Assembly (NCBI RefSeq): GCF_009859475.1 | Contig: NZ_CP044549.1 | Span: forward strand, 2,604,001 to 2,668,000 | DNA from: Hydrogenophaga sp. BPS33 | Lineage (GTDB): Bacteria > Pseudomonadota > Gammaproteobacteria > Burkholderiales > Burkholderiaceae_C | Reading direction: 5' to 3' | DNA length: 64,000 nt | Part shown: piece by piece, positions 1-8,603 of the stretch | Position numbering within the stretch: the first letter of the stretch is position 1 | How the letters are laid out: the number at the start of each line of letters is the position of its first letter | The notes under the pieces: model-generated | The model's database searches: none | Told to the model about the DNA's origin: nothing | The model's input: the letters and a program-made list of their open reading frames with translations, nothing else | Translations under genes and position numbers: made by a program

Positions 1-395
1 TCGGGCACGGGAATCGCCTTGATGCGCTCGGGCGCGTCGGGTGGGTTGATCACGAAGGCGCGCGTCTCGCTGCCTTCGCACAACACGTCCTCGCCGCGCT
101 TGACCACATGCTTGTGGATGAACACCTTGTCGCGCCATTCGACGACGCTGGTGTGGATCTGCAGGCGCTCGCCGTACGTGGCCGGGCGCATGAACTTGGT
201 GTGGATCTCCAGCAGCGGCGTGCCGACGATGCCGCGCGTCTTCTTCGTTTCGCGCCAGGGCGGCACACCGCACTGCTTGAAGAAGTTCAGCGAGGACGCG
301 TCCATCCATTTGGAGAAATTCGGGAAGAACACGATGCCGGCGGGATCGCAGTCGCCGAACATCACGTCCACTTCGTAAACAACGGTCTTGGTCAT
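1..395 (-). CDS. Acyl-CoA thioesterase, 4-hydroxybenzoyl-CoA thioesterase family (3' part cut by window edge)
   Basis: Hot-dog fold thioesterase; about 131 codons are visible and the C-terminus lies outside the window. The N-terminus carries the family signature FGDCDPAGIVFFPNF at residues 13-27, with Asp17 at the position of the catalytic Asp of 4-hydroxybenzoyl-CoA thioesterase (family knowledge). Its ATG overlaps the TGA of the upstream SDR gene (ATGA at 395-392), so the two are probably translationally coupled. As the last visible gene of a ligase-hydratase-dehydrogenase-thiolase operon, the inferred role is hydrolysis of the aroyl-CoA (for example vanilloyl- or 4-hydroxybenzoyl-CoA) left after side-chain cleavage. 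Substrate is not proven by sequence. Confidence 0.88.
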   Translation of the reverse strand, partial: MTKTVVYEVDVMFGDCDPAGIVFFPNFSKWMDASSLNFFKQCGVPPWRETKKTRGIVGTPLLEIHTKFMRPATYGERLQIHTSVVEWRDKVFIHKHVVKRGEDVLCEGSETRAFVINPPDAPERIKAIPVP

Positions 396-1156
396 CTTGG
401 GGCCATGCGCAGGGCTCCGTCCAGGCGGATCACCTCGCCATTCAGGTGCGTGTTGGAGACGATATGCGCCGCGAGCTGGGCGAACTCTTCGGGTTTTCCC
501 AGCCGCGGCGGAAAGGGAATGCTGGCCGCGAGCGAGGCCTGCACCGGCTCGGGCAGTTGCTTCATCAGCGGCGTGCTGAACAGGCCCGGTGCGATGGTGC
601 AGACGCGGATGCCGTGCTGCGCGAGGTCGCGCGCCATGGGCAGTGTCATGCCCACCAGGCCGCCCTTGGACGCGCTGTAGGCTTGCTGGCCCACCTGGCC
701 GTCGAACGCGGCCACGCTGGCGGTGAAGACCATCACACCGCGCTCGCCGTCTTCCAGCGGATCGAGCTTGGCGCAGGCCGCGGCGAACAGGCGGCTGGCG
801 TTGTAGGTGCCGATGAGGTTGACGTTGATGACCTTGGCGAAGTCCTCCAGCGGCGCGGCGCTGCCGTCCTTGCCGACCACGCGCTTGGCCGAGCCGATGC
901 CGGCGATGTTCATCAACACGCGTGCCGGGCCGTGCGCGGCGGCCGCCTGGTCGATCGCGGCCTGCAGGCTTTCGGTGTCGGTGATGTCGCAGCGCAGTGC
1001 CACGCCACCGATCTCGCTGGCCACGCGCCTGGCGTTGTCCAGGTTCACGTCGAGCACGGCCACTTTCGCGCCCAGGCGCGCGAGTTCGCGCGCGGTGGCT
1101 TCGCCCAGGCCCGAGCCACCGCCGGTGACGAGGGCCGCTTGTCCTTGGATGTTCAT
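392..1156 (-). CDS. SDR-family 3-hydroxyacyl-CoA dehydrogenase
   Basis: Classical short-chain dehydrogenase of 254 aa. The glycine-rich cofactor motif TGGGSGLG is at residues 11-18, with Asp36 after strand 2 (LDV) pointing to NAD+ rather than NADP+. The NIAG motif is at 83-86 and the catalytic Ser147, Tyr160 and Lys164 (YSASK) are all present. The sequence resembles the 17-beta-HSD10/3-hydroxyacyl-CoA dehydrogenase type 2 group. It lies 20 bp downstream of the thiolase gene and overlaps the thioesterase gene by 4 bp. Inferred role: oxidation of the 3-hydroxy-3-aryl-propionyl-CoA made by the operon's hydratase to the 3-keto thioester. A clear paralogue lies at 38297-39055. Confidence 0.9.
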   Translation of the reverse strand: MNIQGQAALVTGGGSGLGEATARELARLGAKVAVLDVNLDNARRVASEIGGVALRCDITDTESLQAAIDQAAAAHGPARVLMNIAGIGSAKRVVGKDGSAAPLEDFAKVINVNLIGTYNASRLFAAACAKLDPLEDGERGVMVFTASVAAFDGQVGQQAYSASKGGLVGMTLPMARDLAQHGIRVCTIAPGLFSTPLMKQLPEPVQASLAASIPFPPRLGKPEEFAQLAAHIVSNTHLNGEVIRLDGALRMAPR

Positions 1157-1176
1157 GGTCTTGTCCTTGCGTTGTT

Positions 1177-2424
1177 TCAGGCGTTCAGGTTTTCAATGAG
1201 CAAGGCCATGCCTTGGCCGCCGCCCACGCAGGCGCTGGAGATGCCATAACGTTGGCCGCTGCGCTGCAGTTCGCGCGCCAGCGTGAGCGTGAGGCGCACG
1301 CCCGTCGCGGCCAGCGGATGGCCGAGCGCGATGGCGCCGCCATTGACATTCAGGCGGTCGAGGTCCATGCCGAGTTCGCGCGCCACCGCCAGGGTTTGCG
1401 CGCCTTGCGCCTCGTTCACTTCGAAGCGGCCGATGTCGCCGAGCTTCATGCCTGTGCGCTCCAGCAGCAGGCGGATGGCCGGGGCCGGGCCGATGCCCAT
1501 GATCTCCGGCGGCACACCGACGACCGCAGCGGCCACCACGCGCGCCATGGGCTTCTTGCCGTGGGCCTTGGCGTAGGCGCCGGAACTGACCACGCAGGCC
1601 GCCGCCGCGTCCACCAGGGCCGAGCTGTTGCCCCCGGTCTGCACACCGCCTTCGAACACCGGCTTGAGCTTGGCCAGCACCTCCACGGGAGAGAGGCGGG
1701 GGTGCGTGTCGGTGGCCACTTCCGTGGCCTTGCCTTGCAGCCGGATGCCACGCGGCTTGTAGCCTTCGAGCTCGAATTTTTCACTCACCACCGGCACGAT
1801 TTCGCCCGCGAGAAAACCGCTTTCCTGCGCGGCCACGGCCTTCGCGAACGAAGCCGAGGCGAACGCGTCGACTTCTTCGCGCGTGATGCCGTATTGCTTG
1901 GCCAGGTTCTCGGCGGTCTGGATCATGTTGATGCCGGCTGCCGGGTCCTTCAGTGCTTCCCACATATAGTCCTTGAAGCCCACCGGCGCGCCGAGCTTGA
2001 ACCCGGTGCGGTGGTCGAAGGCCGCGATGGGGTTGCGCGTCATGCTCTCGGTGCCCACCACCAGGGCCGCGTCGCACGCGCCGCCCTGGATGTGCTCGCC
2101 GGCCTGGCGGAACAGCTCGAAGCCGGTACCGCAGATGCGTTGCGCCATGATGGCCGGCACCTCCACCGGCACGCCGGCGTACAGGCCGATGTGGCGCGGC
2201 AGGAAGAACTGGTCGAAGTCCCCTGGCGCCATGTTGCCGGTGACCACCGAGCCGATGTGCTCGCCGGGCACACTGGCGCGTTGCAGTGCTTCGCGCGCGG
2301 CCTTGATGCCGAGGTCGGTGGGCGAGATGTGCCCGAGCGCGCCGCAGTAGTCGACCATGGGCGTGCGCACGCCGTCGAGCAGCACGACGTCGTCGAAGGC
2401 GTTGAAGAATCCGCGGGTGACCAT
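1177..2424 (-). CDS. Thiolase (acetyl-CoA C-acyltransferase)
   Basis: 415-aa thiolase with all three active-site blocks: nucleophilic Cys98 in QRICGTG, His369 in GGAIALGHPLAATG and Cys399 in CVGGGQGMA. The usual NEAFA box reads NEAQG here. The ATG at 2424 is chosen because the protein then begins about 12 residues before the first conserved strand and 11 bp after the ligase stop; the same frame stays open much further upstream, but that part is the shadow of the ligase gene. Inferred role in this operon: CoA-dependent cleavage of a 3-keto-3-arylpropionyl-CoA into acetyl-CoA and aroyl-CoA. It could also act on ordinary 3-ketoacyl-CoA. Confidence 0.9.
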   Translation of the reverse strand: MVTRGFFNAFDDVVLLDGVRTPMVDYCGALGHISPTDLGIKAAREALQRASVPGEHIGSVVTGNMAPGDFDQFFLPRHIGLYAGVPVEVPAIMAQRICGTGFELFRQAGEHIQGGACDAALVVGTESMTRNPIAAFDHRTGFKLGAPVGFKDYMWEALKDPAAGINMIQTAENLAKQYGITREEVDAFASASFAKAVAAQESGFLAGEIVPVVSEKFELEGYKPRGIRLQGKATEVATDTHPRLSPVEVLAKLKPVFEGGVQTGGNSSALVDAAAACVVSSGAYAKAHGKKPMARVVAAAVVGVPPEIMGIGPAPAIRLLLERTGMKLGDIGRFEVNEAQGAQTLAVARELGMDLDRLNVNGGAIALGHPLAATGVRLTLTLARELQRSGQRYGISSACVGGGQGMALLIENLNA

Positions 2425-2435
2425 ATCGGTATCGC

Positions 2436-4289
2436 TCACTGAGGTTGAAGAATGGCGGACAAGGACCCGTCGTGCAGCTTCGCCACGGTGTCGGCGCGGT
2501 GCTGCAGCACCGCGCGCTGGTTGATCGAGCCCTTGTCGGTGACTTCCCCGCGGTCGATGGTGGGCGGGTCGGCCAGCAGGCACAGGCGCGCGATGCGGCT
2601 GGCGCTGCCGGTGGCGGTCTTGGCCAGTTCGTTCACCACGCGCTGGAAGTGCGCGAGCACCGGCGCGCTGTTGAGCACGTCGTGCAGCGAAGCCTCGGCG
2701 CCCAGGCCGCTGAGCGCGCGCACCGCGCCGGTGGGGAACACCATGGCGCCGACCTCGTTCATGTTCAGGCCGGTGAGCACCACGTCCTGGATGTAAGGCG
2801 CGCCGGCCGCGATGATCTTGGCGCGCATCGGACCCACGCTCACGAAGGTGCCGGTGGCGAGCTTGAAGTCTTCGGCGATGCGGCCATCGAACTTCAGGCC
2901 CTGGTGGATGTCGGTCTCGTCGATCCACTTCACCGCGTCGCCGGTCTTGAAGAAGCCTTCCTCGTCGAAGCATTCGGCGGTTTCCGCGGGCATGCGCCAG
3001 TAGCCGGGCGTGATGTTCGGCCCCTTGTAGCGCACCTCGGTCTTGCCGTCGGTGTCCACGAGTTTGAGTTCGAGCCCAGGGGTGGGCAGGCCGAGGTCGC
3101 CCGCGCGCACGTCGGGGCTGGTGACGAAGATGCCGAACGGGCTGGACTCGGTCATGCCCAGGCCCGTGCCCATCACGATGCGCTCGCCGATCTCGGCTTC
3201 CTGCACCGCGTGCAGCGCGTCCCACACCGGCTGCGCGAGCGCCGCGCCCGCATAGAAAAACATCTGCACGCGCGAGAGCAAGGTCTTGCGCAAGGCCTCG
3301 TCGGTTTTCATGGCGTTGGCGATGGCCTCGAAACCGGTCGGCACGTTGAAGTACACCGTGGGTGCGATCTCGCGCAGGTTGCGCAGCGTCTCGCCCATCA
3401 GCGCGGGCGTGGGCTTGCCGTCGTCGATGTACAGCGTGCCGCCGTGGTAGAGCACCATGCCCATGTTGTGGTTGCCGCCGAAGGTGTGGTTCCAGGGCAG
3501 CCAGTCCACCAGCACCAGCGGGCCGTCGGCCAGCACCGGCATCGACGCGGCCATCTGCTGCTGGTTGGCGCACCACATGCGCTGCGTGTTGATGACCGCC
3601 TTGGGCATCTTCGTCGAGCCCGAGGTGAAGAGGAATTTGGTGATGGTGTCTGGACCGGTGGCCGCCATCGCGGCGTCCACCGCCGGTGTTGGATCGGTGG
3701 CCAGCAGCGCGGCGAACGAGGTCGTGGCGCGGCCGGGCACGGTGCCTTCGGTGGTCACGATCTCCACGCCGTCGTCCAGCGTGGCCATGAGGGCGCGGCC
3801 GTAGCGTTGGGCGTCGGCGGCGAACACCAGGCCGGGCGTGAGCGTCTTCACCACGTGGCGCAGCTTGTCGAAGTCCTGGCTGACCAGCGAATAGGCGGGC
3901 GAGGCCGGGCAATAGGGAATGCCGACATATAGGCACGCCAGCGCGAGCAGCGCGTGCTCCAGATCGTTCTCGCTCAGGATCAGCACCGGGCGTTCGGCGG
4001 ACAGGCCGCGGTCGAGCAGGCCCTGGCCGATGCGCCGTGCTGCGTCGAGGGCTTGCGCGAACGTGATGTGGCGCCAGTCGCCCGTCGAGCCATCGGCGTT
4101 CTTCATTCGGCGCGCGAACACCGTCTGCTCGGGCCGCGTGCGTGCCCAGTGCACGAGCCGGTCGGTGATCCGCGTGGCGAAGGGCGGCAGGTCCTGCTCG
4201 GCGCGCAGGTAGCATACGCCGGGCGCGCCATCGCGAAGCGATGCACGGGTCACGCCAAACTTCAAAGGCCGGTACTTCGCTGCACTCAT
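2436..4289 (-). CDS. Feruloyl-CoA synthase-like AMP-forming ligase
   Basis: 617-aa adenylate-forming enzyme. The P-loop-like motif FTSGSTKMPKAV (about residues 221-232) has the STKMPK form typical of the feruloyl-CoA synthase subfamily, and the GMTESSPF adenine-binding motif follows. The N-terminal block (KYRPLKFGVTRASLRDG) and overall length also fit that group. Expected reaction: hydroxycinnamate + ATP + CoA to hydroxycinnamoyl-CoA + AMP + PPi. It lies 58 bp after the crotonase gene and 11 bp before the thiolase gene, so it activates the acid for the beta-oxidation enzymes around it. Ferulate, coumarate and caffeate cannot be told apart from sequence. Confidence 0.88.
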   Translation of the reverse strand: MSAAKYRPLKFGVTRASLRDGAPGVCYLRAEQDLPPFATRITDRLVHWARTRPEQTVFARRMKNADGSTGDWRHITFAQALDAARRIGQGLLDRGLSAERPVLILSENDLEHALLALACLYVGIPYCPASPAYSLVSQDFDKLRHVVKTLTPGLVFAADAQRYGRALMATLDDGVEIVTTEGTVPGRATTSFAALLATDPTPAVDAAMAATGPDTITKFLFTSGSTKMPKAVINTQRMWCANQQQMAASMPVLADGPLVLVDWLPWNHTFGGNHNMGMVLYHGGTLYIDDGKPTPALMGETLRNLREIAPTVYFNVPTGFEAIANAMKTDEALRKTLLSRVQMFFYAGAALAQPVWDALHAVQEAEIGERIVMGTGLGMTESSPFGIFVTSPDVRAGDLGLPTPGLELKLVDTDGKTEVRYKGPNITPGYWRMPAETAECFDEEGFFKTGDAVKWIDETDIHQGLKFDGRIAEDFKLATGTFVSVGPMRAKIIAAGAPYIQDVVLTGLNMNEVGAMVFPTGAVRALSGLGAEASLHDVLNSAPVLAHFQRVVNELAKTATGSASRIARLCLLADPPTIDRGEVTDKGSINQRAVLQHRADTVAKLHDGSLSAILQPQ

Positions 4290-4347
4290 GTTGTCTCTAG
4301 GTGTCGTTGTGGGGTGACGCCGAAGGCGGCGCGGGGGGGGGCGTCGT

Positions 4348-5136
4348 TCAGCCGCGCTTCACTTTTTCAGCCTTGCCTTCCAGGAAAGCACGCACCCGTT
4401 CCTTCGCATCGGGCGCGTCCTGCACGATGGCGGCCATCAGCGCTTCGGTGAAGAAGCCCTGGTCGGCCGGTTGTTCGGCGATGCGCGGCAGCGCGTGCAT
4501 CAGCGCGTAGTTGGTGAGCGGCGCGTTCGTGGCGATGCGCGTGGCCAACTCCATGGCTTTTTCCAGCGCGGTGCCCTCGGGCACGAGGTACTGCGCCAAG
4601 CCGATGCGCTCGCCGTCCTCGGCCTTGTAGACCCGGCCGGTGAACATCATGTCGGCCATGCGCGCCGCGCCGATCAGTCGCGGAATGCGCACCGAGCCAC
4701 CGCCGCCCACGAAGATGCCGCGCGAGCCCTCGGGCAAGGCGAAGAAGCTCGATGCGTCGGCCACGCGGATGTGGCAGGCGCTGGCCAGTTCCAGGCCGCC
4801 GCCCACCACCGCACCATGCAGCGCCGCGACCACCGGCACCGGGCCGTGTTGCACGCAATCGAGCGCCGAATGCCACATGCGCGAGTGGTGCAGGCCCTGG
4901 CCGGCATTGCGCTCCTGCAATTCGGACAGGTCCAGGCCGGCGCAGAAGTGATCGCCCGCGCCATGGATCACGGCCGCGCGCACCCCGTGGGGCATGCCCT
5001 GGAAGATGTCGCGCAGGGCCAGGACCAGGCCGTCGTTGAGCGCGTTGCGCTTGGCCGGGCGGTTGAGGGTGATGACCGCGATCTCGGACGAAGCACCCTG
5101 CAGTGTCAGGCTGATGTCGGTGGAATGAATGGGCAT
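4348..5136 (-). CDS. Enoyl-CoA hydratase/isomerase (crotonase family)
   Basis: 262 aa from the ATG at 5136, which gives the normal crotonase length; the frame is open to 5217 but that part crosses the promoter. The oxyanion-hole blocks HFCAGLDL (63-70) and GAVVGGGLELA (108-118) are present, with both hydratase glutamates at Glu116 (GGGLE) and Glu136 (LPEG). It does not look like the hydroxycinnamoyl-CoA hydratase-lyase (Ech/HCHL) that usually partners Fcs, which supports a beta-oxidative rather than retro-aldol route. First gene of the minus-strand operon; a nine-G run (4333-4341) lies between it and the ligase. Confidence 0.88.
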   Translation of the reverse strand: MPIHSTDISLTLQGASSEIAVITLNRPAKRNALNDGLVLALRDIFQGMPHGVRAAVIHGAGDHFCAGLDLSELQERNAGQGLHHSRMWHSALDCVQHGPVPVVAALHGAVVGGGLELASACHIRVADASSFFALPEGSRGIFVGGGGSVRIPRLIGAARMADMMFTGRVYKAEDGERIGLAQYLVPEGTALEKAMELATRIATNAPLTNYALMHALPRIAEQPADQGFFTEALMAAIVQDAPDAKERVRAFLEGKAEKVKRG

Positions 5137-5199
5137 GTCGTCGTCGCTTTCTGCGTCCCTGTCGTCGGGTTTGTGTGCTTGAGAGTGGGGGTGATTATT

Positions 5200-5214
5200 G
5201 TTATAAAGAATAAC
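5200..5214. promoter_or_regulatory. Inverted repeat GTTAT-N5-ATAAC between divergent catabolic genes
   Basis: A perfect 5-5-5 inverted repeat in an AT-rich pocket between the crotonase operon (minus, start 5136) and the amidohydrolase gene (plus, start 5275). Its position and symmetry suit an operator shared by both divergent units; the regulator family cannot be named and no regulator gene is adjacent. Confidence 0.4.
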
Positions 5215-5274
5215 CAAAACAAGCGCGTGGACCCGAATTCAATCCCCGTGTTTACCCTAGGTAGAGAGACATTC

Positions 5275-6138
5275 ATGGACCACCAGAACCTGATCGCGAT
5301 CGACATTCACACCCACGCCGAGGTGAGCTGCCGCAACCCGTTCGACAATTACGGCGAGGAGTACGACCGAGCGGCCGACAAGTACTTCGGCAGCAACCGC
5401 CGTCCCACGATTGCCGAAACGGTAGCCTACTACCGCGAACGCAAGATCGGCCTCGTGATGTTCACGGTGGACAGCGAATCTCAGTTGGGTCGGCGCCGCA
5501 TTCCGAACGAAGAGATCGCGCAAGCGGCGCGCGAGAACAGCGACATGATGGTGGCTTTCGCCAGCATCGATCCGCACAAGGGCAAGATGGGCGCGCGCGA
5601 GGCCGAGCGCCTGATCGCAGAGGAGGGCGTCAAGGGCTTCAAGTTCCACCCCACGGTGCAGGGCTACCACCCCTACGACAAGATGGCCTGGCCGCTCTAC
5701 GAAGTGATCAACGCGCACAAGCTGCCCACGATCTTCCACACCGGGCACAGCGGCATCGGCTCGGGCATGCGCTGCGGTGGCGGCTTGCGCCTGGAGTACA
5801 GCAACCCGATGCACCTGGACGATGTGGCGATCAGCTTTCCGGACATGCAGATCGTCATGGCACACCCCAGCTTCCCCTGGCAGGACGAGGCGCTCAGCGT
5901 GGCCATGCACAAGCCCAACGTGTGGATCGACCTCTCGGGCTGGAGCCCGAAGTACTTCCCCAAGCAGCTCGTGCAATACGCCAACACGCTGCTCAAGGAC
6001 CGCGTGCTGTTCGGCAGCGACTACCCGCTGATCACGCCCGAGCGCTGGATGAAGGACTTCGAGGTGGCCGGCTTCAAGCCCGAGGTGATGCCGGGCATTC
6101 TCAAAGGCAACGCGGTGCGGCTGCTGGGCCTGGCCTGA
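5275..6138 (+). CDS. Amidohydrolase (amidohydrolase_2 family)
   Basis: 287-aa TIM-barrel metal-dependent hydrolase or decarboxylase. The HxH metal motif is IHTHAE (His12, His14), followed by GFKFHPTVQGY, TIFHTGHSG, IVMAHPSFPW and the metal/catalytic Asp in LFGSDYPL near the C-terminus. The ATG at 5275 follows a purine-rich AGAGAGA ribosome site; the longer open frame upstream is antisense to the crotonase gene. It is divergent from the hydroxycinnamate operon and 2 bp ahead of a CoA ligase. From memory of p-hydroxycinnamate catabolism in Rhodococcus, an amidohydrolase-type enzyme can cleave the 3-keto aryl thioester hydrolytically; this gene could do that here, or decarboxylate/hydrolyse another aromatic acid. 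Confidence 0.82.
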   Translation: MDHQNLIAIDIHTHAEVSCRNPFDNYGEEYDRAADKYFGSNRRPTIAETVAYYRERKIGLVMFTVDSESQLGRRRIPNEEIAQAARENSDMMVAFASIDPHKGKMGAREAERLIAEEGVKGFKFHPTVQGYHPYDKMAWPLYEVINAHKLPTIFHTGHSGIGSGMRCGGGLRLEYSNPMHLDDVAISFPDMQIVMAHPSFPWQDEALSVAMHKPNVWIDLSGWSPKYFPKQLVQYANTLLKDRVLFGSDYPLITPERWMKDFEVAGFKPEVMPGILKGNAVRLLGLA

Positions 6139-6140
6139 AC

Positions 6141-7979
6141 ATGCAAGCCTTCAAGTCGTTGGGCGACATCGAGCAACTCGAGCGCACACCGCTGGCGCAA
6201 ACCGCGCCGCACCGCAGTCCGTATGCGCTGATCCGCGCCGCTGCCGAGCGATTCCCCGAGCGCGAAGCCTTCACCTTTCTGCCCGATGCCGCGCTGGAGA
6301 CACCACCGCAGCACACCACCTACCGCGATCTGCTGGCCAACATCCACCGCGCCGCCAACCTGTTCCGCTCGCTGGGTGTGGGGGCGGACGATGCGGTCGC
6401 GCTGCTCGTGCCCAACATCCCCGAGGCGCATGCGGTGTTGTGGGGCGCGCAGCTCGCGGGCCGCGTGTGCCCGATCAACTACCTGCTGCAACCGGAGCAC
6501 ATCGCGAGCTTGTTGAAAGCCTCGAAGGCCAAGCTGCTGGTGGCCCTGGGCCCCAACCGCGAACTGGCGGTGTGGCCGGTGGCCGAGCAGGTGGTGCGGC
6601 ACCACGCGCTGCCGCTGCTGCAGATCCGCGTGGGCGAAGAGACCGCGCCCGATGCGCCGGTGTTGCAGGCGCTGCTCGCCGCGCAGCCCGACACGCTGGG
6701 CTTCGAGCCCGACCTCAACCCCGATCGCGTGGTCGCGCTGTTCCACACCGGCGGCACCACCGGCGCGCCCAAGCTCGCGCAGCACACGCAGGGCAACGAG
6801 GCGCACACGGCCTGGTTTGCGCACGCCTTCTATGGCGCCGACGAACACGCGGTGGAGATCAATGGGTTTCCGCTGTTCCACGTGGCCGGCGCCTTCGTGT
6901 ATGGACTGGCGCTGCTGGCGGTGGGCGCTCGCCAAGTACTGCCCACGCTCACGGGCATGCGCAACGCCGGCTTCGTGCAGCACTACTGGCGCTTCTGCGA
7001 ACGCGAGCGCGCGACGCACCTGGCCTGTGTGCCTACCGTGCTCGCCGCTTTGATGGGCGTGCCGGTGAACGCCGACATCACCACCGTGCGCGCCGCCTTC
7101 ACCGGCGGATCGCCGCTGCCCACCGAACTCGCGCAGCGCTTCGAAGCGGCCACGGGCATCGCCGTGCGCAACATTCTGGGCATGACCGAATGCGCGGGCC
7201 TCGTGGGCATCGAACCTTTGAACGGGCCACGCACGCCGGGCTCCGCCGGCCTGCGGCTGCCCTACACCGACGTGCATGCCGTGCCCTGGCGCGGTGGTGA
7301 AGCGAAGCTGGGCGAACGCTGCGCCGTCGGCGAGACCGGCGTGCTGGTGCTGCGCGGCCCGCACGTGAGCCCGGGCTACACCGAGCGCGCGCGCAACGCC
7401 GGCCTGTTCGAGCAGGGCTGGATCGTCACGGGCGATCTCGGCCATCTCGACGCCGACGGGCGCATCCACGTCACCGGCCGCTCGAAAGACGTGATCATCC
7501 GCGGCTCGCACAACATCGACCCTGGCCTGGTGGAAGACGCGTTCCTCGCGCATCCCGCCGTGGCGCTGTGTGCCGTGGTGGCCGAACCCGATGCCTATGC
7601 GGGCGAAGTGCCGGTGGCCTTCGTCACGCTCAAGCCGGGCGCGGCCATCGGCGCCGAAGATCTGTTGGCCGCTGTCGCACCCCAGGTCTATGAGCGTCCC
7701 GCGTGCCCCAAGCGCGTCGTGGTGCTGGACGCGTTGCCGGTGACCGCGATCGGCAAGGTGTTCAAACCGGAGCTGCGCTTGCGTGCCATTGAGATCAAGC
7801 TCGGCGAATCGGCGCGCGAATGGGCACCCGGCGTGTCCGCGCAGGTCCAGGCGCTAGAGAAGAACGGCCAGCAGTGCGCGGTGATCACGGTGCAGGGCGC
7901 ACCCGACGAGGCGTTGCGCGAGAAGCTGATGCAGGGCCTTGCCGCGATGGCCGTACATACCGAGCTGCGCTTCGTCTGA
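6141..7979 (+). CDS. AMP-forming acyl-CoA synthetase
   Basis: 612-aa adenylate-forming ligase. The AMP-binding motif is FHTGGTTGAPKLAQHT, with LGMTECAG as adenine motif, TGDLGHLDADGRIHVTGRSKD as the hinge region and a lysine in TAIGKVFKPEL as the adenylation lysine. About 55 extra residues follow the core at the C-terminus. The ATG at 6141 is 2 bp after the amidohydrolase stop, so the two are cotranscribed. It is a different subfamily from the feruloyl-CoA-synthase-like gene upstream, closer to fatty-acyl/alicyclic acid ligases; substrate unknown. Confidence 0.85.
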   Translation: MQAFKSLGDIEQLERTPLAQTAPHRSPYALIRAAAERFPEREAFTFLPDAALETPPQHTTYRDLLANIHRAANLFRSLGVGADDAVALLVPNIPEAHAVLWGAQLAGRVCPINYLLQPEHIASLLKASKAKLLVALGPNRELAVWPVAEQVVRHHALPLLQIRVGEETAPDAPVLQALLAAQPDTLGFEPDLNPDRVVALFHTGGTTGAPKLAQHTQGNEAHTAWFAHAFYGADEHAVEINGFPLFHVAGAFVYGLALLAVGARQVLPTLTGMRNAGFVQHYWRFCERERATHLACVPTVLAALMGVPVNADITTVRAAFTGGSPLPTELAQRFEAATGIAVRNILGMTECAGLVGIEPLNGPRTPGSAGLRLPYTDVHAVPWRGGEAKLGERCAVGETGVLVLRGPHVSPGYTERARNAGLFEQGWIVTGDLGHLDADGRIHVTGRSKDVIIRGSHNIDPGLVEDAFLAHPAVALCAVVAEPDAYAGEVPVAFVTLKPGAAIGAEDLLAAVAPQVYERPACPKRVVVLDALPVTAIGKVFKPELRLRAIEIKLGESAREWAPGVSAQVQALEKNGQQCAVITVQGAPDEALREKLMQGLAAMAVHTELRFV

Positions 7980-7994
7980 AGGACAGGGCGCGCG

Positions 7995-8603
7995 CTACCA
8001 ACCGCCCTGCGCCAGCCAGCGTTCGACCTGATCGAATTTGTCCACACCCCAGAACGGTTCGCCGTCCACCACCACGGTGGGTGAACCGAACACGCCGGCT
8101 TGCAACGACGCATCGACCATCGCGCGCAGCAGCGTGGCAGCTTCATCGCTGGCGGCGGCATCGGCCACGGCATTCGCACTCAAGCCAGTGGGCAGCGAGA
8201 GCGAACGCAATGCATCCGGCGCAGACAGGTCCTGGCCTTCGCCCCAATACGCGTGGTAGATCGCGTGGGCCAGCGCGGCCGCGTGTTCGGGGTGGTGGTG
8301 TTTCGTCCAGGCGAACGCCCGCGCGCAGGGCAGGGGGTTCATCACCGGATCGTTCGGCCGCCGCGCCATCGCCAGGCCATTGCCGCGTGCGTACCGCAGC
8401 ACATCGCGTTCCGAATAGGGGCCCTTGAGCGGCGTTTCCAACAGGGGCTTGAGGCCCATGACCTTCATCACCGACACGCCGAGCAACATCGCATGCCAGT
8501 CCACGGTGCGCCCGTGGCGGGCCGCCAGTGCCTCGATGCGCAGCGAGGCGAAATAGCCATAAGGCGAGATGAAGTCGAAGTAGAAATCGAGCGGCCGCGT
8601 CAT
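7995..8603 (-). CDS. 2-hydroxychromene-2-carboxylate isomerase-like protein (DsbA/GST-kappa fold)
   Basis: 202 aa. The N-terminal block DFYFDFISPYGYFAS places a serine (Ser13) where kappa-class GST-like isomerases such as NahD have the catalytic serine, and the conserved GSPTVVVDGEPFWGVD block is near the C-terminus. NahD-type enzymes catalyse glutathione-dependent cis-trans isomerisation during naphthalene-type degradation; homologues occur widely next to aromatic or fatty-acid catabolic genes without known substrates. Convergent with the CoA-synthetase gene (15 bp apart). No naphthalene-pathway partner is seen here, so the substrate is left open. Confidence 0.85.
   Translation of the reverse strand: MTRPLDFYFDFISPYGYFASLRIEALAARHGRTVDWHAMLLGVSVMKVMGLKPLLETPLKGPYSERDVLRYARGNGLAMARRPNDPVMNPLPCARAFAWTKHHHPEHAAALAHAIYHAYWGEGQDLSAPDALRSLSLPTGLSANAVADAAASDEAATLLRAMVDASLQAGVFGSPTVVVDGEPFWGVDKFDQVERWLAQGGW

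Noticed and set aside
4333..4341. Nine-G homopolymer as a phase-variable switch
   Set aside because: It lies between genes, is not in a promoter or coding frame, and single G runs are common at this GC content.
4348..5136. Hydroxycinnamoyl-CoA hydratase-lyase (Ech) instead of plain hydratase
   Set aside because: The sequence lacks the Ech-type N-terminus and WCFGGGF block and keeps a standard crotonase pattern with two acidic residues.
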